Positions 20,673-28,308 of a stretch of 64,000 bases of DNA are shown here, piece after piece. Origin of the DNA: Eubacteriaceae bacterium (lineage in GTDB: Bacteria > Bacillota > Clostridia > Eubacteriales > Eubacteriaceae). Location: NCBI GenBank assembly GCA_017405085.1, contig JAFRBB010000026.1:62001-126000 (forward strand). Reading direction: 5' to 3'. The notes under the pieces were generated by a model, which was not told the origin of the DNA, did no database searches, and saw nothing but the letters and a program-made list of their open reading frames with translations. The stretch's first letter is position 1; every line of letters starts with the position of its first letter. A program made the position numbers and the translations under genes.

Positions 20673-21911
20673 TTGGAATTTCGAGAAAATATAAAGCTTG
20701 CCTGGGAGGGCATCCGCGGCAATTTGCTGCGCTCGATTTTAACCACCCTGGGCATCATTATCGGCATCGCGTCGATTATCGCGGTGCTGTCGGTGGGAAC
20801 GTCCCTTGAGGAGCACCTGATCAAAACCATGCATCAGATTTTATCACCGTCCGTAGATATTTCGGTGACTTCCAGAAATGAAAGCAACGAAGAGGTGACG
20901 ATTCCCCAAAATAAAATGATCACCGATGATATGATCCGGCTGATTCAAACGCGTTTTTCGGGAAAGATTAAAGCGGTCGGTATGGTATCCATGTTCATCC
21001 AAATGAAAACCGAGGGCACAAAGCCCTACAATATCATGGCCATGGGCATCAATCCGGCATACGCCGGAATCGTGAAGGCGGACGATATTGTCAGCGGTCG
21101 GGCGATAAACGATGATGACATTGCCCGACGGCGAAATGTCGTTGTCATCCCCGATAATTTTGCCGAGGCCTATTTTGGAAATGAAGATCCTCTGGGCAAG
21201 GTGATTGTGTTTAAGACGTCGAACGGCCGCCTTCGGTTTACCGTGGTCGGGGTCTGCCGTTCCCTCACCGAGCGCATGGGCGATTTGGTGCAGGTATATA
21301 TGCCGGTATCGCTCAAGACAACCCTCGCGGCCAATGAAGATGACCGCTGTGAAGGTTACAGGTCAGTCACGGCTCTGGTGAGCGAGGATATCTCCGACAA
21401 TCAAGCTTTTGTCGACGATGTCAGCACCTTTATCAACGAGCGGTATTATGTGGGAGATCCCAATTTTGCCGTCAAGGTGGACGCGGGACTGGATTTTGAA
21501 AAGATCATTTCATCGGTTATGGAGCCGACGTCCTACGCGGTTTCAGCCATTGCCGGCATCTCGCTTCTGGTCGGCGGCATCGGCGTCATGAACATCATGC
21601 TGGTGTCGGTGACGGAGCGAACAAAGGAAATCGGCATTCGCAAGGCCCTCGGCGCCACCAATCGAGACATCCGCACGCAATTCATTTTTGAATCTTTGAT
21701 TCTTTGCCTCATCGGCGGCACCATCGGCATGCTCATCGGCATCGGACTGGCGGCGCTGGCCGGCATGTTTTTGGGATTTAGCGTTCATCTGTCCTTGGCG
21801 TCGGTGATCATCGCCGTGGGCTTTTCCAGTTTCATCGGTGTGTTTTTTGGCTATTATCCCGCCAACAAAGCGGCGGTACTCGACCCGATTGACGCACTGC
21901 GGTATGAATAA
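20673..21911 (+). CDS. MacB-like ABC transporter permease (first)
   Basis: This is a FtsX/MacB-type permease of 412 residues with one N-terminal helix (SILTTLGIIIGIASIIAVL), a large extracellular MacB_PCD-like domain and three C-terminal helices. The hallmark VGGIGVMNIMLVSVTERTKE followed by IGIRKALGAT precedes the last two helices. The start is TTG, supported by AAGGAGGG 4 bases upstream. It has no ATPase domain, so it would use the ATPase at 23672. It is similar to the second permease at 24384, suggesting a heterodimer or alternative pairings. Confidence 0.9.
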   Translation: MEFRENIKLAWEGIRGNLLRSILTTLGIIIGIASIIAVLSVGTSLEEHLIKTMHQILSPSVDISVTSRNESNEEVTIPQNKMITDDMIRLIQTRFSGKIKAVGMVSMFIQMKTEGTKPYNIMAMGINPAYAGIVKADDIVSGRAINDDDIARRRNVVVIPDNFAEAYFGNEDPLGKVIVFKTSNGRLRFTVVGVCRSLTERMGDLVQVYMPVSLKTTLAANEDDRCEGYRSVTALVSEDISDNQAFVDDVSTFINERYYVGDPNFAVKVDAGLDFEKIISSVMEPTSYAVSAIAGISLLVGGIGVMNIMLVSVTERTKEIGIRKALGATNRDIRTQFIFESLILCLIGGTIGMLIGIGLAALAGMFLGFSVHLSLASVIIAVGFSSFIGVFFGYYPANKAAVLDPIDALRYE

Positions 21912-22104
21912 TATTTGCCGTGAACCGTCAATAAACGGCGTTGGATTGACGGGCAACAAACAGCGTTTTTTGTCGGATTTCACCTAAATATTAACGTCAA
22001 AAACGTCTTATGCAAAGACATGACGCAATTAGCGTGCTTGCGCATTAAGGTTAAAAACAAAAGCGTCCTGAAGCTTAAAGAAAAAGATTTAAACCGTAAT
22101 AACT

Positions 22105-22118
22105 ATTTCCCGGGAAAT
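22105..22118. promoter_or_regulatory. Perfect 14-bp palindrome upstream of the adaptor gene (possible operator)
   Basis: ATTTCCCGGGAAAT lies 4 bases before the -35 box of the putative adaptor promoter. Its position and symmetry suit a dimeric regulator, possibly the response regulator of this locus. This is an inference. Confidence 0.45.
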
Positions 22119-22122
22119 CATG

Positions 22123-22151
22123 TTGATTGTTTTTTGAAAAAGCTTTTATAA
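22123..22151 (+). promoter_or_regulatory. Putative promoter of the adaptor-ATPase-permease genes
   Basis: TTGATT, a 17-base spacer and TTATAA lie 50 bases before the adaptor start. It could allow expression independent of the first permease, which ends 290 bases before the adaptor. Confidence 0.45.
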
Positions 22152-22200
22152 GTGTCGGATGGCAATCAATTATGTGTACGATGATCATGAAGGAGAGTAT

Positions 22201-23637
22201 ATGGCAATCAAAAAAGACGGTTTGTTCCGAAGGAAAAAAACAAAGCAGAATACCGCTCCGGAAAACAGTGTTAAGCCAAATGAGGCAGGAGATAATCCTT
22301 CGGCAAAAGGCGAAATCAATACAGATGCGCCCGGTGCCGGGCAGGGAAGCGACGCGCCTGCCGATCAAATTCCGGACATCCTTTTACAGGACCAACCGAA
22401 ACCTGAGTCCGCAGACAAAGTCAAAGAACAGACTCAGCCTGAAGCAGAAAATGAGACGCCGGAAAATTCGGTAAAAAATGCGCCGACGGACGCTCAGGCG
22501 GAACCCTTTAGCTTTCGGTTTGACGAAAACGGCATCACCGTTGATGACGAATCGAAAAAGAAAGACGACGAAAAAAACGATAAGGGCAAAGTCCAAAAAC
22601 CGAATCGAAAGAAAAAAATTATCATCGGGGGCGTCATCGCGGCGGTGCTGCTTATCGCCTTTATCATCGCGGTGGTCTCCGCGGTGTCAAGCCTGTCCTC
22701 CTCGGTTAAAGAAGTCAAAGCCAACCCCCTCAAACGCGGTAATGTCGAAAGTCTCGTCAATGCCGACGGCACAGTGGTCAGCACGAAAACCGGTGCCGTC
22801 AGCAACTCATCGGGCATGCGCATCACCGAAGTCTATGTCTCCGTCGGGGACTATGTCAACGAAGGCGATGCCCTTTGTCACCTTGAGTCAAGCGGCTCCG
22901 CCCAAAACTCGGATATGCTCGCAGCCTATGGCGGTGACGCGTCCGCCGCGTCGGCCCCGACGTCCGAAACGGTGACGGCCAACACAGACGGCGTCATCAC
23001 CAGCGTGAAGGCTGAAGTCGGCGGAGCGGCTTCCGGCGATTTGTTCTCGATTCAAAATACGGACAGTCTCATGATCGAAATGTCGGTCAACGAGACGGAC
23101 ATCAACAAAGTGGGCATCGGCATGCCGGTGCGCATCACCTCGGAAGGAGCGGCCAACCGTCAATATTCCGGAACGGTTGCGTCTGTCGCGCCGACGTCCA
23201 GCGAAACGGCGACCGTCAGCAGCGGCAGCGCGGGCGCGGGCTACAGCGGTTTGACCGGCGCCGCGGCGGGTTCTTCCACCCCGACCTATAAAGTCAATGT
23301 CAACCTCAATTTGCCCACCGACGGTCTTCGCATCGGGATGAAGACCAATCAGGATATCATTATCGAAAACCATAAGGATGTTTTTGTCGTGAGCTATGAC
23401 GCCTTGGTCAAAAGCGGCGATAACAGCTATCAAATCTATGTTGCCGAGGAAGAAAACGGCATCAAAACCGTCAAGGCCATTCCTGTGTCTCTGGGACTTC
23501 AGGGCGATGCCAACGTCGAAGTGATTTCCGATCAATTAAAGGAAAACATGGCGGTTATTCAGGAGACGGACAAAGTGGCCGAAGGGGATAGAGTGATCAT
23601 CACGGACAAATCAACCACGTCAAACGGGACAAACTAA
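22201..23637 (+). CDS. MacA/YknX-like transport adaptor with long cytoplasmic tail
   Basis: This is a membrane-fusion-type adaptor of 478 residues that would link the MacB-like permeases to substrate outside the cell. Residues 1-138 are hydrophilic and rich in Lys, Glu, Pro and Gln. One membrane helix follows at about 140-162 (IIIGGVIAAVLLIAFIIAVV). The extracellular part has the split biotinyl-lipoyl fold (VSVGDYVNEGDALCHLES, then VTANTDGVITSVKAEVG) and beta-barrel segments. Only about 30 residues join the lipoyl halves, so the long coiled-coil hairpin that docks TolC in Gram-negatives is missing, as expected here. I start at 22201 (GGAGAGTAT just upstream); an in-frame ATG lies 42 bases earlier. 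Confidence 0.88.
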   Translation: MAIKKDGLFRRKKTKQNTAPENSVKPNEAGDNPSAKGEINTDAPGAGQGSDAPADQIPDILLQDQPKPESADKVKEQTQPEAENETPENSVKNAPTDAQAEPFSFRFDENGITVDDESKKKDDEKNDKGKVQKPNRKKKIIIGGVIAAVLLIAFIIAVVSAVSSLSSSVKEVKANPLKRGNVESLVNADGTVVSTKTGAVSNSSGMRITEVYVSVGDYVNEGDALCHLESSGSAQNSDMLAAYGGDASAASAPTSETVTANTDGVITSVKAEVGGAASGDLFSIQNTDSLMIEMSVNETDINKVGIGMPVRITSEGAANRQYSGTVASVAPTSSETATVSSGSAGAGYSGLTGAAAGSSTPTYKVNVNLNLPTDGLRIGMKTNQDIIIENHKDVFVVSYDALVKSGDNSYQIYVAEEENGIKTVKAIPVSLGLQGDANVEVISDQLKENMAVIQETDKVAEGDRVIITDKSTTSNGTN

Positions 23638-23671
23638 TCATGACGGACAACAAATTATCGGGAGAAATAAA

Positions 23672-24394
23672 ATGGCCAAAAAAATTATTGAAATGCGCGA
23701 TATCGTCAAACGCTATTTTGTGGGCACCCCCAACGAGTTGGAGGTGCTTCACGGCGTTTCCCTTGAGGTGTACGAAGGGGAGTTTTTGGCCATTGTTGGA
23801 CAATCGGGGTCGGGTAAATCTACCATCATGAACATGATCGGCGCCCTCGATCGTCCCACCGAGGGACAATATATGCTCGACGGTCTCGATATGTCAAAGA
23901 TCAAAGATAAGGAACTGTCACACATCCGCAATCAAAAAATCGGTTTTGTTTTTCAATCTTTCAATCTTATCGGCCGCTCATCGGCCTTAGCCAATGTGGA
24001 GCTGCCCATGCTCTATGCCGGCGTCGGCAGAAGCGAGCGCCGCGCTCGGGCGGAAAAGCTTCTCGGCAGTGTCGGAATGCTGCCCTGGAAGGATCACAAA
24101 CCCAATGAAATGTCCGGCGGTCAAAATCAGCGTGTGGCCATCGCCCGGGCAATGGCCAACGATCCGGCCATCATCCTAGCGGACGAACCCACCGGCGCCC
24201 TCGACAGCAAAACAGGCCGTCTCGTCGTGGATATTTTTCACTATTTGCACCAGATTGGCGGCAAGACCATCGTGTTCATCACCCACAACGATGAGCTGGC
24301 GGAAGAGGCCGACCGCATCGTCACCCTTTCCGACGGCCGCATCATCGGCGAGCGGAGAGGCAGTGTGCGAAGGGAGGCCGTCAGTGCAACTTAG
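23672..24394 (+). CDS. MacB/LolD-type ABC transporter ATP-binding protein
   Basis: This 240-residue ATPase powers the neighbouring permeases. Walker A reads GQSGSGKST, the Q-loop lies in FVFQSFNL, the signature is MSGGQNQRVAIARA and Walker B is IILADEPTGALD, followed by the switch His in FITHNDELAEEADR. The subfamily motif LDRPTEGQY fits MacB/LolD/YknY. It starts 35 bases after the adaptor, and its stop overlaps the next permease start by 11 bases. Confidence 0.96.
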   Translation: MAKKIIEMRDIVKRYFVGTPNELEVLHGVSLEVYEGEFLAIVGQSGSGKSTIMNMIGALDRPTEGQYMLDGLDMSKIKDKELSHIRNQKIGFVFQSFNLIGRSSALANVELPMLYAGVGRSERRARAEKLLGSVGMLPWKDHKPNEMSGGQNQRVAIARAMANDPAIILADEPTGALDSKTGRLVVDIFHYLHQIGGKTIVFITHNDELAEEADRIVTLSDGRIIGERRGSVRREAVSAT

Positions 24395-25685
24395 CGAACA
24401 TATTCGCATGGCCTTTTCCTCTCTGGTGGCCAACAAAATGCGCTCGATTCTGACCATGCTCGGCATGATCATCGGCGTCGGCGCCGTCGTGGCTATTTCC
24501 TCCGTCGGTAATGGGATTACAAATGAAATCAACGAGAGTTTTGAGCGCGGCACATCCAACGCCTTTACCCTTAAAGTGGCTTCCCGGGATGGACAATCCT
24601 CAGAGAGCGGGTTTATCCTTGCTCTGCTTTACGGTGACGATATGGCGGAGAAAGACCGCATCAACGACAGGATGATCGAGGCGCTGCGCACCCGCTTTGA
24701 CGGAAAATTCGCGGAAATCGGAAGCTCCGTTTCCATCGCCTCCGGCCATGCCGACGATCTCAGAGAAACGCAGCTGAGTTTTACGGGACTGACGGCGGAA
24801 GGCGCCGCGACGGAAAATGTCCCGATGTTATCGGGAAGAAGTTTTAGTGAAGATGACGTCATCGGCAAAAGGCGGGTGGCCATCGTCCCCGAAAAATTTT
24901 TAAAAGTCTATTTCGGCTCGTCCTCCGATACTGCCCTCGGAAAAACCTTTAACGCGTCGGTCAACGGCAAAACCGTGACGTTTACGATCATCGGCATTTA
25001 TGAAAACGCGGTGACTTCCGGCGTTGTTAAAATGTTTGGCATTGACTCGTCGGAAACCCATCAGATTTATGTGCCCTATACACTCAATGGCGATATGGCT
25101 TCTTCGGATCAAACCGTCTACAGCGGTTATACCTCCGTCAAAGTGAAGGGAAATAATCTGACGGATAATCTGGAAAATCTGGCGGCGGATATGTCGGATT
25201 ATCTGACCGAGCGATTTTATGCGGACAATAAAGATTATAAAATCAGCTATGACTATACACCGCCGAACTCGGGCAACATGATCGGCGATGTCTTTTCCGC
25301 CGTATCCATGGCCATTTCGACCATTGCCGGCATTTCTCTTGTGGTGGCGGGCATCGGCGTGATGAATATTATGTTGGTTTCCGTGACGGAGCGTACCCGG
25401 GAAATCGGCATACGCAAAGCCTTGGGCGCCACCAACCGCGATATTCACAGACAGTTTATCATCGAAGCGGTGATTCTCTGTGTGGTCGGCGGCATGATCG
25501 GCGTGGTTTTCGGGGCCCTTGTCGCCTTTCTGGTTGGCCTTCGATTTGAGATGAATGTCTATCCCTCCGTCGGCTCGGTGATCATGGCCTTCGGCGTGTC
25601 GGTTTTGGTCGGCATCTTTTTCGGAACCTATCCCGCGAGCAGAGCCGCCAAGCTCGATCCCATCGACGCCTTACGCCATGAATGA
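24384..25685 (+). CDS. MacB-like ABC transporter permease (second)
   Basis: This second FtsX/MacB-type permease has 433 residues. I place the start at the GTG at 24384, which has GGGAGG 8 bases upstream and overlaps the ATPase stop; the open frame continues upstream, but that part is the ATPase gene read in another frame. The first helix is in SILTMLGMIIGVGAVVAIS, followed by an extracellular domain of about 230 residues and three C-terminal helices with GIGVMNIMLVSVTERTRE then IGIRKALGAT. It ends LDPIDALRHE like its partner's LDPIDALRYE. The locus exports an unknown substrate; antibiotics, peptides or lipids are all possible. Confidence 0.92.
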   Translation: MQLSEHIRMAFSSLVANKMRSILTMLGMIIGVGAVVAISSVGNGITNEINESFERGTSNAFTLKVASRDGQSSESGFILALLYGDDMAEKDRINDRMIEALRTRFDGKFAEIGSSVSIASGHADDLRETQLSFTGLTAEGAATENVPMLSGRSFSEDDVIGKRRVAIVPEKFLKVYFGSSSDTALGKTFNASVNGKTVTFTIIGIYENAVTSGVVKMFGIDSSETHQIYVPYTLNGDMASSDQTVYSGYTSVKVKGNNLTDNLENLAADMSDYLTERFYADNKDYKISYDYTPPNSGNMIGDVFSAVSMAISTIAGISLVVAGIGVMNIMLVSVTERTREIGIRKALGATNRDIHRQFIIEAVILCVVGGMIGVVFGALVAFLVGLRFEMNVYPSVGSVIMAFGVSVLVGIFFGTYPASRAAKLDPIDALRHE

Positions 25686-25747
25686 TGATCGTTAAGAAAT
25701 AAAGAGATAGCTTTTGGTTGGTTTTCGTTCATGTGAGGATGTGAATC

Positions 25748-27202
25748 ATGAATCTACAGGGAATCTATGCAAGTTTTGATATTTGGGGCGCGGTTTTATG
25801 CCTGGTTTTCGCGCTGACGGCGCATTATTACCGGGATTTTGACCGGGAAGGGACCAAAAGACTCATTCGAATTCTCGTGCTCAACGCCGCGGGACTCATC
25901 ACCGATATGATGTCCTGGGCGATCTGGGAAATGACCAATTACCACGCGTATTGGATTACAGCGGCGCAGATGTCCGATTTTATCACGAATTGTCTCAATT
26001 TCGCGTTAATGATGGTCACCGCGGACTATATTGTCTATCTTATTAAACGGCGTAACGGCAACCCACATCGCCGTTGGCGCGGAATCACATACACGGTTTG
26101 CGCCATCGGCATTATCGGCCTTTTCTTTTCAAGGGCATTCGGCTACGCCGCGATGCCCGGGGTGTGGGAAAGCGTTGAAGCACATCCCATCATCATGGTG
26201 CCGTACTTATCCAGCTTTGTCGGATTGATGCTTCTGGGGTATTTGGTCATCAGCGAGCACAATTGGTTGATGCCCCTTGAGCGCATTGCTTTTACGTTGT
26301 TTTTCGTTCTTCCCATATTCATCAGCGTGACGGAGTTTTATATTTACGGTTATTCACCGGTAAGCGTCGGCGCGACGACGGCCACCGTATTACTTTTTGT
26401 CTCCAGAACAAAAATGAATACGGAAATTCTCATCGATCAACAAAAGATTTTGACCGAGCAAAGACTTTCGGAAGTGGAAAAGCAAGTCAGGCCCCATTTT
26501 ATTTTCAATGTGCTCAACATCATCTATTATCTTTGCGCCTCGGATCCAGCCAAGGCTCAGCGTGCCGTTGAAACCTTTTCCGATTATTTGAGGGATAATC
26601 TCAAGGCGATGAACGCCGAGACACCGGTGCCTTTCAACCAGGAGCTTGAATATGTAAAGCATTATCTGTCGCTGGAAAAACTGCGCTATGAAGAGGAATT
26701 GACGGTTTGCTATGATATCCGGTGTACGGACTTTAAACTGCCGGTGTTCACAGTGCAGCCCTTGGCGGAAAACGCGGTCAAACACGGCATTCGCTATAAG
26801 CCCAATGGCGGCACGGTGAATATTTCCACCTGGGAGAGCGATGAGGCTTACCACATTCGCGTGGCAGATGACGGCGTGGGATTTGACCCGGCTTCTCTTG
26901 ACATGTTCGACGATCCCGAAGTTGGTCTTGAAAAGCGTTCCCTGTTGGATCAGGAAGCTTTACGCTCGTTGGAAATCGCCAATTTTTCGAAAAATAGTCC
27001 CGACGAAGAAGATGAACAGCAAAAAGATAAATATGCGACATCCCCCGACGCGGGAAATCGCATCGGTTTGGCCAACACCCACACACGTCTTAAGCTTATG
27101 TGCGATGGAGACATGACCATCACCAGCGCTGAAGGGAAGGGCACAACCGTTGATATCACAATTCCGAAGGAGAATAACCATGAGAATGATCGCAGTGGAT
27201 GA
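25748..27202 (+). CDS. LytS-like sensor histidine kinase
   Basis: This is a membrane sensor kinase of 484 residues. The first 220 residues hold six or seven hydrophobic segments. A short coiled coil leads to the His_kinase family H-box (QVRPHFIFNVLN), where the His is phosphorylated. The ATP-binding domain has the N-box VQPLAENAVKHGI, G1 DDGVGFD near residue 374 and G2 RIGLANTHTRL near 437. The 56 residues between G1 and G2 include a low-complexity acidic/Lys stretch (SPDEEDEQQKDK) and are much longer than usual. It overlaps the response regulator by 23 bases and follows the ABC locus, so it probably senses something tied to export. Confidence 0.9.
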   Translation: MNLQGIYASFDIWGAVLCLVFALTAHYYRDFDREGTKRLIRILVLNAAGLITDMMSWAIWEMTNYHAYWITAAQMSDFITNCLNFALMMVTADYIVYLIKRRNGNPHRRWRGITYTVCAIGIIGLFFSRAFGYAAMPGVWESVEAHPIIMVPYLSSFVGLMLLGYLVISEHNWLMPLERIAFTLFFVLPIFISVTEFYIYGYSPVSVGATTATVLLFVSRTKMNTEILIDQQKILTEQRLSEVEKQVRPHFIFNVLNIIYYLCASDPAKAQRAVETFSDYLRDNLKAMNAETPVPFNQELEYVKHYLSLEKLRYEEELTVCYDIRCTDFKLPVFTVQPLAENAVKHGIRYKPNGGTVNISTWESDEAYHIRVADDGVGFDPASLDMFDDPEVGLEKRSLLDQEALRSLEIANFSKNSPDEEDEQQKDKYATSPDAGNRIGLANTHTRLKLMCDGDMTITSAEGKGTTVDITIPKENNHENDRSG

Positions 27203-27992
27203 CGAAAAACCGGCATTACAGGGATTGATGGCAACTATTCGTCAAGTGGATCCCGAGGCGCAGGTTACGGGATTTCGCGATGCGAAAGCGGCCATTGATT
27301 ATGTGGCGGAGAATCCCGTTGATGTGGCGTTTCTCGATATTGAAATGAGAGATATGAATGGGCTTCAGGCAGCTGAAAAGCTCATCGAGATGAATCCCGA
27401 CATCAATATTATTTTTACAACGGGCTACAGCGAGTATACTGGCGACGCTTTTAATTTGCATGCCAGCGGCTATATCACCAAGCCCATCAGCGCGGAAAAG
27501 CTGGCCAAAGAGCTTTCGGATTTGCGAAGACCTGTCCCATCGAAGGAGGAATCCTTAAAGATTCGGGTTCAGACCTTTGGCAATTTTGAGATCTTTTATG
27601 ATGGCAAACCTCTGTCTTTTCAATACAGTAAAACCCGAGAGTTGGTGGCCTATCTCGTTGATCGCCGGGGCGCCTTTGTGAGCAACGGTGAGTTGGTCGC
27701 CGTGCTTTGGGATGACGATCGTCCCGGAGCGCACAATTCTTATTTTAAGAATATCCGGGCCGACCTCAAAAACACGTTGACGGACTATGATCTGTTGGAC
27801 ATTGTGGTCAGACAACGGGGGAAAATCGCTATTGTGAAAGATCGGATCGATTGTGATTATTATCATTTTTTGGAAGGAGACGAAAAGGCAATCACCGCTT
27901 ATCAGGGCGAGTACATGGCTCAGTATAGCTGGGCGGAAATGACCAACGCTGCCATCAGTGAACAGATATTAAACGAGACGTTTAAATCATAA
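27180..27992 (+). CDS. Response regulator with SARP-like output domain
   Basis: This is the partner of the kinase, 270 residues. The receiver domain has the acidic pair VDDEK, phospho-acceptor Asp in FLDIEMRDMNG and the conserved Lys in YITKPIS. A linker leads to a winged-helix domain (VQTFGNFEIFYDGKPL, then SKTRELVAYLVDRRG) of the transcriptional-activator type found in SARP and related regulators. A helical C-terminal part follows. The ATG at 27180 has AAGGAG 7 bases upstream and lies inside the end of the kinase gene. Likely targets are the adjacent ABC genes. Confidence 0.9.
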   Translation: MRMIAVDDEKPALQGLMATIRQVDPEAQVTGFRDAKAAIDYVAENPVDVAFLDIEMRDMNGLQAAEKLIEMNPDINIIFTTGYSEYTGDAFNLHASGYITKPISAEKLAKELSDLRRPVPSKEESLKIRVQTFGNFEIFYDGKPLSFQYSKTRELVAYLVDRRGAFVSNGELVAVLWDDDRPGAHNSYFKNIRADLKNTLTDYDLLDIVVRQRGKIAIVKDRIDCDYYHFLEGDEKAITAYQGEYMAQYSWAEMTNAAISEQILNETFKS

Positions 27993-28116
27993 GGCCATCC
28001 TCATACAACAATCACAAAGAAATAAGCCGCTTTTAATGAGTGAAGGCACAATTGTATGGCGTTTTAAAAACATATTGCGTTTTAATCAGATGTTGCGCTG
28101 ACAAAAATACGGCAAT

Positions 28117-28155
28117 AAAAAACGTGTTTGGAAACAAACCCAAGCACGTTTTTTT
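28117..28155 (+). terminator. Terminator after the two-component genes
   Basis: A 15-base stem with one wobble pair (AAAAAACGTG... to CACGTTTTTT) ends in T7, about 125 bases after the response regulator. The flanking A-run means it may also act on the opposite strand. Confidence 0.8.
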
Positions 28156-28246
28156 ATATTACCATGCGTTCTCCCGCTGATGTCCGGTGAGGATGAATGG
28201 ATCTATAAAACGACAGTTGATGATGGGGCGTGACGGCAAGAAAAAC

Positions 28247-28273
28247 AAAACCGCCGGCGATGCCGACGGTTTT
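28247..28273 (-). terminator. Terminator of the EF-G-like gene
   Basis: A 12-base stem with a GATG loop (AAAACCG...CGGTTTT) is followed on the minus strand by TTTTGTTTTT, 36 bases past the stop. Confidence 0.8.
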
Positions 28274-28308
28274 GATCATGGAATACGCGGGATTGACGTT
28301 ATACCGGT

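Noticed and set aside
24255-24383. Upstream extension of the second MacB-like permease
   Set aside because: The extra 43 codons are the ATPase gene in another frame, and the GTG at 24384 has a proper ribosome binding site.
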